From Endomychus coccineus (taxonomy: Eukaryota > Arthropoda > Insecta > Coleoptera > Endomychidae), in NCBI GenBank assembly GCA_958510875.1, contig OY294067.1:274146742-274210741 (forward strand): a stretch of 64,000 nucleotides of DNA, in the 5' to 3' direction. Both the position numbers and the translations under genes were made by a program. Under the pieces are notes generated by a model, which was given only the letters and a program-made list of their open reading frames with translations, was not told the DNA's origin and made no database searches. Shown in pieces: positions 33,890-44,600 of the stretch (position 1 is the first letter of the stretch; each line of letters begins with the position of its first letter).

Positions 33890-36008
33890 ATCGCTCAACA
33901 AGTCGGAAGAACCAGATGGACACGTGAACAAAAGAACCATCAAATCAAGATCCGTGATGCATATTAGATACGTCTAAAATTAATACACACTGAATTAACC
34001 CACAGACTCGCCCACCTGGGATTTGACATATTGACTTCGAGACCAGTAAAAAAGTTCATAATTTGATATATAAAAAAAATGTTATTCAGAAAAATTAACT
34101 AGCTTCATTGCTCCATAATAATATTTCTGAAAAACAACTTCATAACACAGATAATAAACAAATTCTTAAATATAATTTTAATTACAACATTTTTCAATAT
34201 GACGGAAACTGAGTTCAACAAAGATGAAACAAAGTTATTCAATAAGGGTTTCAAACATAATCTAACTGTTGGTTTCAACAAGAAAACCTTAGACTATCAG
34301 GGAGCAGATTTGGAGAATAATATCTATAACATAAAGGATTCTGATTTTTTTAAATAAGATCTAGCTGAGAAAATCAAATAAAATTTTGGAAAACATGATT
34401 ATAAAGCAAAAAATGAATTAAAGATTGTTAAATCGATATCTACAAAAATAACTAGTAATGATGTAGTTTTCACGAAGGCAGATTATCAGATTAATGAAAA
34501 AAAAGATTCCAAAATAACATTAAAATTGTATCAAGGAATGCTCTGCAATTTGTGAAAACAAAGATTCATTCAAATCAGCCATTATGTACCCTCATGCGCC
34601 AAAATTATATTCGTTAGTAAAATTGCATGAAATAGATTTTCCCATAAGACCTGTGATGAGTTAGTACCACGCTCAGTCTACGAATTTATCAAAAAAACTA
34701 CTAGGTACTACATTGTAAAATTGAACCGAAATTTGCAATATAAATTATAACGATCTGGTCAACAAAATTAAAGATTTTACCTTACCACCCAATAGCAAAT
34801 TTATATCCATTGATGTCACAAACCTTTTTCCTAGTATACCTCTGGGGGAAACATTACTGATAATCCAAAGTATATTGGAAAAAACCATACATACATTGTT
34901 AAAATACAAGAAATATTACGAACTCCCGAGTTATGTCTTTCTCAGAATTATTTTCAATTCAATAACAATGTGTATACTACTCAAGAAGGATTAGCAATGG
35001 AAAATCCATTATGCCCTTATCTGGCCGAAATATTTATGGATGAATTAGAATTAGAAATCCACAAGCACCCTATTATAAAAAGATTCATTTATTGGCATCC
35101 GTATGTTGACGATATATTAACATGCTTTCATGGAACACAAAGACAATCAGATTCTCTCATTCAACATTTGAATAATCTACACTCTCAATATTAAATTCAC
35201 TGTTGAAGTAGAATTCAACCTACAACATTAAACTGTTGGACTTAACCTTAACTAAATATAAATAGTAAATACTCCTTTTCAATATATCACAAGCCTTCAG
35301 TTACGGACATTATTATCCACATAGAAAGTCAAACCACCCCATAATGCATGAACTGGCTGCTCTTCAAAGCATGATACCTAGACTTATTACTATTCCCATG
35401 TCAGAATTGAATTATCATAAGGAATTTTCAATTATGAAACAAATAGCAACTAATAACGGCTATTACGAAAAAATTATGATTAATTTACCCTAGTACAGTT
35501 AAGACTCATAATTATGGATCAATAATATGTGGGAAAACTTTCTGATAATGTATACAATTTACTTTGACACAATGTCACCACAACTTTTAGAACAAATAAT
35601 ACGGTAGGCAAATATATTAAAAACAACAAAGGTAAGAATAAAAAAGATCAAGAATCAGGAGTAAACAAGGTAGAGTGTGAAGAATGTGATAAATTATATA
35701 TAGGTCTGACAGGAAGATCTTTGAAAACCAGAATTGAACAACAATTGAATTTGAACAAAGGAGATTTAAAAGTTGTAAACCATATTAGAGAAATTGATCA
35801 TCATTTCAAATTTAGTCAGTTAAAAGTAGTAGTAGAGAAAATTGATATTAATAAGATTGGAAATACAGGAAACCTTTCGAATGATCAGAAAGACTTCACC
35901 AATTCTCCATTACTAAATTTATTTGTAAGTAACGCTGATCGTACTGTACACGTACCTCACTCATTCCCTCCTCAATCTCAATTTGAATATTTAAGGAATA
36001 AACCATAG
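33890..36008 (+). pseudogene. Penelope-like element, near-complete ORF (reverse transcriptase plus GIY-YIG), copy B
   Basis: N-terminal part about 33960-34350 (LRLKLIHTEL-like and LTVGFNKKTLDYQGADLEN). APKLYSLVKLHEIDFPIRP lies near 34590. Motif A is FISIDVTNLFPSIPLGETLL (34800-34860). Motif B is YTTQEGLAMENPLCPYLAEI (34970-35030). The catalytic YVDDIL is at 35103. The thumb region has PSVTDIIIHIESQTTP and MSELNYHKEF (35295-35440). Then TNNTVGKYIKNNKGKNKK and GVNKVECEECDKLYIGLTGR, the GIY-YIG domain (GVN for GIY, YIG intact), ending at TAG 36006-36008. Several frameshifts and stops separate these blocks, so it is inactive, but both catalytic domains are legible in the canonical order. Confidence 0.9.
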
Positions 36009-37059
36009 TTTTGTAAGACGTGTATTCCCTGACTGACATTTAATCCGGTTTGATTGAATTCAAAAGTCATCACTTTAGTATAGACTATTTATAATATTAA
36101 TCAACCCTAGTGACATGATAAAATAGAAAATTATAATGCATAGTAAAATAATATTTAGCCGAAATATTAATAAAATAACCACCTTGTAAAAACAACTGAA
36201 CGATTGGGCGAGTTTTGTTTCAGAATGGTCAATGGCATACCTGGAAAGAATTAAAGCTTCTGAGCATACTCATTCTACAGTGACTCGACTTACTATCTTA
36301 AAACTTTGAATATTGAGTTGTTGCATTAACGTAAATACTTCAGATATGCTCAACCATTATCATTAATTAGGTTATTATAAACAATTTACCTTTAAACTTG
36401 TTGTACAGAAAACTGTAATGCCTGAACAAATGTAACGAGTTATACTTATACTCAATACCGTAGCAACCATGCTACCGATCTAGATCACTTAGCAATAACA
36501 CTTTGTACTGAGGAGTACAATGGACACCAAAACGCGAGGGTCCCCTTCAGACACGAAGCCTTGTTAAATACTTTATAGAGTCGTGCAATGGTCACAGACT
36601 AGCTCAAAATATTAACAAGAAACAATAATACAATAATTGTCAATACTCTACAGGCAAGACAGTTAACAAGCGGTAATTAAAATATCTTTTAAAGTGGATT
36701 ATTTGAATAATATTATTAAAACATCAATTCAAACGAATATGCAAACTAAAGTATGCTCTGCGAGAAAACTCACCCTTACTTGTAATTTAACACTATCACA
36801 ATTCTAGCACAATTTAGGTAACGTACTTTTCTTTACTATACTGCCTTAAAGAGAACCAAAACTCGAATGAATTCAATAGTTAATTAAATTCAACTCTAAG
36901 CCTTCTTCGATAGTGCACGTGTGTTTTCAGAACAATCTAAACAAAACAGTGTCGTTAGCCCATCTCAATTGCCCGTCAAAACACGGATGAGATTATTTTA
37001 CGGTTATTTATTTGTAGGTTAAAGACGTTTGTTAACATATCAATATAGAGGGTCTTACA
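36009..37059. other. Downstream noncoding region of the PLE
   Basis: No protein motif. It lies between the PLE stop codon and its terminal-repeat-like sequences, so some may be PLE 3' noncoding sequence. Confidence 0.4.
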
Positions 37060-37160
37060 GTTTGTAAAACCATTGTTTGATGGAGCCACCGTGTGGTGAA
37101 ACATGTCACGTTTCGTTTAATAAAAACGAAGTTTGTGAAAATTTATCAAAAGTGTATTTT
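37060..37160 (+). mobile_element. PLE terminal repeat with short-stem hammerhead-like motif, copy 1
   Basis: The motif TTGATGGAGCCACC GTGTGGTGAAAC ATGTC has a 4-bp stem II (CCAC/GTGG), GAAAC and a GTC triplet separated from it by AT. Stem III would be the two pairs AAC/GTC with a 2-nt loop. The first core box is TTGATGGA instead of CTGATGA. It is followed by ACGTTTCGTTTAATAAAAAC and GAAGTTTGTGAAAA, shared with copies at 37.3 and 63.1 kb. Confidence 0.6.
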
Positions 37161-37261
37161 TTATGGAAACTATGTCAAGTCATTGTAGCTGATTAATTAG
37201 TTAATTAGATAAAAACTACCAATATCCACTCAGTTCATTCGATAATATTCCAATAACCTCC

Positions 37262-37410
37262 TCTAATCGTATTTATATTTAAGGAATAAACCATGAACCA
37301 TTGTTTGATAGAGCCACCGTGTGGAGAAACATGTCACGTTTTGTTTAAAAAAAAACGAAGTTTGTGAAAATTAGTCACAAGTGAATTTTTTATTAAAACT
37401 ATAATGTTAT
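37262..37410 (+). mobile_element. PLE terminal repeat, copy 2
   Basis: It begins with a duplicate of the end of the PLE ORF (TATTTAAGGAATAAACCAT, also at 35988-36006), then repeats the hammerhead-like motif (GATAGAGCCACC GTGTGGAGAAACATGTC) and the CACGTTTTGTTTAA ... CGAAGTTTGTGAAAATTAG tail. The tail of the ORF plus terminal repeat thus occurs here next to copy 1 in direct orientation, as expected for PLE tandem terminal repeats. Confidence 0.6.
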
Positions 37411-38095
37411 AGGTAGCGTCCAAAATGCTCAAATGTCATTATTTTAACTCTCTACCAATCCTTGCGGTTCACGTTACATCTGTAGCAGCTCGAAGCTGGT
37501 AAGGTCAGAGTGTATGTTGGTTTGGTTGTAACCGCAGACTGGTCACTACGGACATTATTATCTACGTATATGGATTTGTAAGTGGAATCCCCAAGATACG
37601 GCACCGGAAGTGTATTCTGCAATTACACGATAATGTCGGTTTGTGTAATGTGAAATTCGTCTTTTCCACTTTCCGTGAAAGGAATCATCGTTGGATATAG
37701 CATACGTCACCAAGAACGAAAAGCAACGTCCTTCTTGGCCGTTTAGAGAATAATGGAATGGAAAGTTTGTATGATACCCTAGACGGATATTTCCGTCTGT
37801 GTCAGTCCTAATTATATGGGTTTTTGTACTTTCATGACATTGATAATATGGTTGAACGACAACCAGACTAATGTTTCACTCGCTCATTTGAAATTGCATC
37901 TCAAAAGTGGCTGTAATTTTAATAATTTTAACACACAAGTAGCATCCGGAGCACAACAAAATTGCATCCACAAGGCAAATTAAATAGGTGTGTTAAATTT
38001 TATTTGGATGACGCTGTTGTCAAACCTTGTCTCTTAGAAGATCTTGGAGAAGATTCTTAGAACGGAACTTTCACTGTAGTAGGTTATTTGTGAGT
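37411..38095. other. No gene recognised
   Basis: Moderately less AT-rich than its surroundings around 37470-37750, but both strands lack a legible motif. Confidence 0.45.
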
Positions 38096-38099
38096 TTAT

Positions 38100-39720
38100 T
38101 TTCGATGCAATAACATTATCTGAACACATAGGAGAACATATACGAGCGTCAAGCGTCAATTCACAGTTTATAGATTGATTGTTATGTTATTTTTGGGTAC
38201 AATACCTTCTACTGAGCACATAAGTTAACATGTATTACCTCCAATCGGCGAGGTTAGTAGTTTATTTGTATCTTTTTTGGATGCAATAACATTAACTCAT
38301 ATAAGAACATTATGTTACCTTTAAACGGCAATTCCAGGTTTGCAGGTTATTTTTTAGTTTGTTTTTGGGTGCAATAACAATAACTGAACCCATAGAATAT
38401 CATATGCAAACAAACGTCAATTCTAGGTTTATAAGTTATGTGTTACTTTAGTTTATTCTAAGCGGCGAGGTTAATAGGTTATTTGCAACTATAACTTTGG
38501 ATGCGATAAAATTAACTGAGTACATATTGATAGAACATAGTTTTGTAGGTTATTTATTAGTTCATTTTTAGATGCAATAACAATAACTGAACCCATAATA
38601 AAACATATATTATCTCCAAGTGGCAATTGTAGGTTTCTAGTTGAGATGCTATTTAGCTGTGACCTTACCTCCAATCGGCGAAGCTAGCACGTTATTTGTA
38701 ACTTCATTTTTGATGCAATAACATTAACTCACATACGAGAACATTACGTAACTTTTGAGTGGCAATTCTAGTTTTGTGGGTTATTTTTTAACTTATTTTT
38801 GGGTGCAATAACAATAACTGAACCCATAAGAAAACATAGAATATCATATCCAAACGTCAATTCTAGGTTTGTAGGTTATTTTTTAGCTTATTTTTGTATG
38901 CAATAGCAATAACTGAACCCATAATAAAACACATATTATCTCCAAGTGGCAGTTGTAGGTTATAAGACCCTTTCTAGCTGGATTGATATCCAATTGTGAC
39001 CTTACCTCCAATCGGCGAGGTTAGTAGGTTATTTGTCACATTATTTTTGGATGCAGTAACAATAACTCACATACGAGAACATTATGTAATCTTTAAATGG
39101 CAATTCTAGTTCTATAGGTTATTTTTTAGTTCATTTTTGGGTACAATAACAATAGCTGAACACATAAGAAAACAAAATATCATATCCGAACGTCAATTCT
39201 ATATTTGTAGGTAATTTTTTATCTTGTTTTTGAATGCAATAACTGAGCCCATAATAAAACATATATTATCTCCAAGCGGCAATTGTAGGCTATAACACTG
39301 TCTCTGGTTGGGATGCCATTTAGCTGTGTCCTTGCCTTCAATCGGCGAGGTCAGTAGGTTATTTGGAACTTTATTTTTAGATTCAATAACTGACATACGA
39401 GAACATTATGTAACTTCTATATGGCAATTCTAGGTTTGCAGGTTATTTGTTAGTTTATTTTATTCCAAGCGGCGAGGTTATTTGTAACTATAACTTTGGA
39501 TGCAATAGAAATAACCGAACATATATTAAGAGAGCATAATGTTAATTGCAAGCGGCAATTCTAGGTTTGTAGTTTTTTTAAGTTTTTTTTGTTAGTTTAT
39601 TTTCAGATGCAGTAACAACAACATAACCCATATTAGAACATGTCTTATCTCCAAGCGGCAATTGTAGGTTGCAAGATTCTTTCTAGTTGGGATGCTATTT
39701 AGCTTAAGGTCTCGTGATGC
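38100..39720. repeat. Higher-order tandem array (about 90-bp monomers, about 335-bp super-unit)
   Basis: The monomers carry (A/T)GGTTATTT, then TTTTTGG(A/G)TGCAATAAC, then (A/T)ACTGA or ACTCA with CATA. The word GCAATAAC or a variant recurs at about 38107, 38283, 38371, 38573, 38715, 38807, 38898, 39053, 39145, 39235 and 39609. The marker TCCAATCGGCGA(G/A)G recurs at about 38240, 38671, 39008 and 39339. In the later part the super-unit is about 332-337 bp: three related monomers plus a roughly 60-bp non-homologous tail (GTTGGGATGCTATTTAGCTG-type). The first copy is irregular. Frames inside it are repeat shadows. Confidence 0.85.
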
Positions 39721-41109
39721 AACTTTGAGTGGCCATTTCACCAGTATTCTGATTATAAGGTACTACACCTAACTGGTTTCGAAACCAGTATCATGAGTGC
39801 GAAATCTTAATAAGGCAGCAATATATGGATATCAATCAGCATGCTATTTGTTTTATTCATGTCACAATTTCTTAAAATTAATGCCAGTCCTATGCTGCGG
39901 ATCTTTCCATGTTAGTGTATCTTTTATATATTCCCAGAATGGTGTAGGGAATTCAAAATAGGCAGATATGACCGTGAATTCCTCGGCGACAATAACAGCT
40001 ATGATAATTTCTCAGTTTGGACACATCCATTTCCATCACAATGAAAATAGTATGTAGAATATTGATTAGGTAGATTATTTTCATGGATCCTTCAACAAAG
40101 TTCTACGTAATTACCAATAATATACATGTCCACTTATATGAAGTACACTGGCGAAGTATTGCTGTTATAAACTAGAGCTTGCAGAGGATCAAATAATCAT
40201 AACTTGAAATTCGAATGAAGGGAAATTGATAGAGGAGGTAACGTTCAAATGTATTGAACATTTTCAGTTACAAAAAAGAACAAGACACAAGCCTTCGGTT
40301 CTAAAATGATGACTTCAGAATTGCCAGTTGCAGAATAGTATCATGTAAAAGCTATGAGAATCCTTGTACCTACTCAGTGCTATGTTGTAGAATTTCCTTC
40401 AGGGCACTAAAGAAATACAACACAAATCTTTTACACAACAGTTATCCGAGTAAAAATCTATTGCATTTGCATTCGAAAACAAAATCATTATGGAAATAGA
40501 TCATTACGTGATGAAAATCCATTCTAAACTTGAATAAAATAACTATTAAAAGTTTTATTTCACTAATTAGGAGAAAATCAAACTTCTAATAGTTGTTTTA
40601 TTCAAGGAAATTTTAGATCTATTCAGCTTAAAACAATTCAAGAACTTCCCAGTCTTCTGTAGAGCACTTATCAAACATAAATAAATAGTCAGGAACCAAA
40701 CATATCTTTCTAACTTTCTGAAATATACTGAACAATCAAATGTAAAGCTAACTCGTTATAGTTTTATGAACATTTTCTCAAAAATCTTATCTCCAATGGA
40801 AATATTGTCAAATCTTCATTTATATTCAACCGAATATTCACAAGATTTCTTGTGGGTACATAATCGCTGTCATTGTTTCATAACCATCTACAAACAAAAT
40901 GTAGCAAATATTGATAGAGTTGATGTTAAAATTAATGTTTTAAATATTTACATCTTGGCAATGTAACACAGCGCAAGTTTGTATTACTTCAGGGAAACAA
41001 AATAAACAAGTGAAAAAACTGTACTCCTTAGTAATATGCATTTAGGAGCAACTTCTTATTTATTTGGTTTTTTCGGTTTAGAAAAGTCTAGCTCAATCTA
41101 TATTATAAA
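39721..41109. other. No gene recognised; one long hairpin
   Basis: The inverted repeat 40529-40606 has 27-bp arms (CTTGAATAAAATAACTATTA against TAATAGTTGTTTTATTCAAG plus flanking pairs) and a loop of about 24 bp. No coding motif is visible elsewhere. Confidence 0.6.
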
Positions 41110-41342
41110 ATACCGTTTACTGACTAACTTATCATGAATACTTCGAAACTATAGAGGGAACTGACTTGAAATTTGGCATGTATGTTCCTTATACGACGTA
41201 AGCATCCGCTAAGAACGAATTTTTCGGAACTCAATCCCAAACAGAGTAGAAGGGATTCGATATATTTTGACGTTTGTGACTACTAATATTATCACGTACA
41301 ATTTACATGATACTATCAGAGTTCAAATGGTCTATGAATAAC
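41110..41342 (+). repeat. Dispersed repeat family, left half, split by the Mutator element
   Basis: Shares with 43730, 44080, 57980 and 58490 the words AACTATA, TTGAAATTTGGCATGTA, CGAATTTTTCGGAA, AAGGGATTCGATATATTTT, TCACGTACA and GTTCA..TGGTCTATGA. It stops at 41342, the end of the target duplication ATGAATAAC. The family continues on the other side of the Mutator at 43501. Confidence 0.75.
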
Positions 41343-43500
41343 GGTGTTTGGTAAATTCTACGAAAAAAATTCTAAGAAAGGAGTCCTTTCAAAAATCATT
41401 TCTTCGGAGAACAGTTTTTCGAAAACCGTTTCTTCGAAGTACCCGGGAACTATTTTTCGAAGGACAGTTCCTCAAGATAAAATTCTTCGGAAAAATAATG
41501 TTAAACCGCAAAAGGGTAGGCAGGATACGACTAAGAAATATAAATGAGTGAAACAACACAAGAGGAATGAATACAAAAGTCTTTTATTGGAAACAAGTCT
41601 AACTTAATAAGTAATATTGTGTGCAAAATCTCTAACTCTATTCCAGTATATTAGTGAAGTCAAACTGTTCGACTAATTCTCGTATTCTTCCCTTGGTGTC
41701 TCGGTATTTTCTTTTTGAGAATAATGATGCTTCGCCTGATATATTTTGTTCTATTTTCAATTCACTTCCAAATGTTGGGGTGAGTAGCAGACAATTGGGC
41801 ATCGAAACTTATATGCCAACCTTCCACAGCATTATTTGTTTTGGCGAATCCACTGAGAACTGTATCATAACAATTCTACATAGTGTGTGGAAATAGTGGA
41901 TATCGCTGACGTTGATGTCTCGTGGGTTGTCCCATCCAGGTATCCTCGGAATAGTCAATGCCATTCTGGGTCTCCGCAGGTAAAGTGTCACTATCCACCA
42001 GCAGCTGAAATGCTTCTTCTGGATATTGTAACGACACAAAGGTTAAAGCGTTTAACAATCTCATTTTTAGAGCAAAGTCTGCATCTGTGTCATACTTTCT
42101 TTAATTCCCTCTTGCTGTAGTTTTCTGTAGAGACACTGACAAAAATGGAAGAAGCATCCACGAACCCGACTTTCCGGAAGGTTTGTAGTAAATGCCTTGA
42201 ACGCTGCTCTTTTAGTGTCAATCATCATGCTGGAGGGTCTGGCGTTAGAATATCTTTCCATTATCTGTTGTATAATTCTTGAGTAAGATTATTCAGTCTT
42301 GTCCGGCAATAGTGCATAGATCGGGGAATTGAAATTTTTTCCTCCAATCTATCAACTGTATATAATTGAGCGAACAGATGTACGCTTTTGAAGGTTTCAT
42401 ACATAAACCAGTTGGTACATATTCCCAATAACCCTAGGGACTTTGCAGTTGCAAAAATCAATATTCGGTCTTCGGCCCTGAGTCATGCATCAAAAAATTT
42501 CCGCTTCTCATCGTTTGTGTATATAACTCGGGTAGAATTATATCCGTTCGTGATTGGAGAAAAACTGCTTCAGCATCGTTCTTTCGACGTACGTTCGTTA
42601 TTAACCTCTTCATGCAACTAAAGGATAGAATTTGTCCTGGACAACTGCTGCTGACTCTGCCAAACAATGGAGACACAATATAGTGCGAAGTATCTCTTGA
42701 AGTGGCTGCTGTGAGTCGTATCCGCTCCATTAGTTTTGATACCTCTACACTTGCAGCGTTTACAGCGTGATTATGCTCCCGTGTTTTTTTGTAAACTGTC
42801 CGTTGGTAATAGCTCGACTTCTGCAACTCCTCTTCCTGGTTTTAAATTTCTGCAGCTCCCAATAGGTGCTTGTATCCACCTGTTTGTCCTTTACAAATGG
42901 GTATCCGTCGAGGACCAATTTCGGGTTGCCTTTTTCGCTTGATGCAAACTTCATCTTCAGCTTATCGATGTCAACGCTGTCTCACAGGGAAACTATTCGG
43001 AAAGCCCCTTTCATATGTCTAACTGGCATTAATTACTAATTGTCATCGAGGTAGATAACCCACTTGTTATTGAAAGACACAGGTATTTCTATTAATTGAT
43101 ATTAATACTTACCTTTCATTATTTCCAACATGTCTTTTCCAATATTCGAAGCAGAGTGATGATTTCTAATCACCTTCGATATATAAGGCAATCAAATTGA
43201 ATAATTAATCATTGTCATCGAGGTAGATAATCTATTTGTTATTGATATAGGTATTCCCATAAAATAGTATTAATACTTCCCTGAGAAGAAATTGCCTACA
43301 AGGTTGCGCTTTAGCATAATGTTTCATGTCAGAACTTTATCTTCGGAGAACTGTTCTTTGAAGAATAGATTTACGAAGGACGGTTCACTGAAGAACACCG
43401 TCTTCGAAGAGAAATTTTTTTTTCGAAGAATTGCTTTCCAAAGAACTGCTTTCGGGGAATTGTTTTCGAATATTTGTTCTTGAAGAACTTACCTAGAACC
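41343..43500 (-). mobile_element. Mutator-like transposon with FLYWCH/MULE transposase (Phantom-like)
   Basis: The left end GGTGTTTGGTAAATTCT and the reversed right end GGTTCTAGGTAAGTTCT form terminal inverted repeats. Inside both ends are subterminal blocks rich in TTCTTCGAAGAAC-like palindromic words (41355-41490, 43335-43490). Flanking 9-mers ATGAATAAC (41334-41342) and ATGAATTAC (43501-43509) fit the 8-10-bp target duplications of Mutator elements. The coding remnant inside is on the minus strand. Family knowledge: animal Phantom elements combine a FLYWCH zinc finger with a MULE transposase. Confidence 0.85.
41800..42960 (-). pseudogene. FLYWCH-MULE transposase, frameshifted
   Basis: On the minus strand, in order: GNPKLVLDGYPFVKDKQVD and TSTYWELQKFK (FLYWCH zinc finger, 42954-42840), then KKTREHNHAVNAASVEVSK and HYIVSPLFG. 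NVRRKNDAEAV and RTDIILPELYTQTM (about 42600-42520) follow, then FATAKSLGLLG and NWFMYETFKSVHLFAQLY (MULE domain; family W..DGTF with the D changed). Next are MERYSNARPSSMMIDTKRAA with FPES-like and VRGCFFHFCQCLYRKLQQEG (second acidic and CFFH block). The C-terminus has EEAFQLLVDSDTLPAE and a DTWMGQPTRHQ segment. At least five frame changes are needed to read it through. It is a well preserved but dead transposase. Confidence 0.85.
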
Positions 43501-44560
43501 ATGAATTACAACACATAACCCCTCAGCAAGACAGGCAACGTATCCATGACAGACCATTCTATAACATAGACTGTCAATTCAAATAAACTTCAACATGACA
43601 TAGGTATAAGTTTACGTCTTTCCACGCCTTTAGCTGTTTCTACTTATTAGAAATAATTTTGTTGAATATTGAAACTTGGGGGATTAAATAGCGGTATCGC
43701 TGCTAACGTTTCCTTCTACAAGTATTAGATAGTCTATAGACAATGACTCACTCGTCACGGAATCTCCGGAACTATAAATCGGAACGATTTGAATCTTGGC
43801 ATGTTCCGCATAATGCGTAGGATTTTTCCAAACTCAATCCCAAGCGGGTTGAAAGGGATTCTGCATATTTAGACGTTTTTGACAACTAATATAATCACGT
43901 ACAATTGACATAACAGATAAATCTATATATTATCATATCATTATCACAGTTCAGACTGTCTATGATAGTACATAACACCTCAACAAAGCAAGTAACGTTT
44001 AGATAACATTCCATACCATAGATATCCCTGTTGTGTCTACTCATTTGAAAGATGCATTAGGTCTTGAAAATCTCCAGAGCTGCAAGGTCAGCAAACCTGA
44101 AATTTGACAGGTAGATTCCAGATAACACTTAGTAACCCGCTAAAAACGGAGTTTTCGAAATTTATTTCCAAAGGGGCTGAACGGAAATCGATATATTTTA
44201 ACGGTTCTGACAGTTCTTATAATCCCGGTTCACATGACAGACAGCACCATAGATCGATGGATCATCACTGCTCAGACTGTCTGTGACATATCACATCAAG
44301 TAACGGTCACCAGACAGAAAGCTGATACTTTGATAATCGCACAATGTTCCAATGGCCGTTACACATAACTACTTAACATAGACTCCCCAGTCAATGTAAG
44401 TAAACGTTCACACCACAAGAGTATAATTTGACGACATCCCACTCTTTCAGCTGTTTTTGTCTATTGCAATATGCATTTAAGTTTTGAAACTCTGAAAATG
44501 TCATCGCGGTGGTGAAGCCGACCTCATTACCTGAACTCAGTTCAAAATATACTAATGTAA
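43501..44560 (+). repeat. Dispersed repeat family: right half plus two further copies
   Basis: 43501-43690 continues the copy interrupted at 41342 (ACATAACCCCTCAGCAAGACAGG ... TTTCCACGCC region). A second copy starts near 43730 (GACTCACTCGTCACGGAATC). A third starts near 44030 (TTTGACAGGTAGATTCCAG, TCGATATATTTTAACGG) and ends near 44530 with CATCGCGGTGGTGAAGCCGA. The same end word (CATCGCGGCGGCGGAGCCGA) closes the copy at 58.4 kb. No transposase is present. Confidence 0.7.
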
Positions 44561-44600
44561 CGATGTGTGTTTAAGTTTTGGTCTCGGATTTTCTTTCAAC

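Noticed and set aside
38489..39396. Minus-strand frames sharing LQLPLGDNICFIMGSVI
   Set aside because: The shared peptide is a by-product of the tandem repeat, not an independent gene.
38100..39720. Regularly spaced repeats as a CRISPR-like array
   Set aside because: Repeats are long, diverged and contiguous with no unique spacers, and the DNA is eukaryotic.
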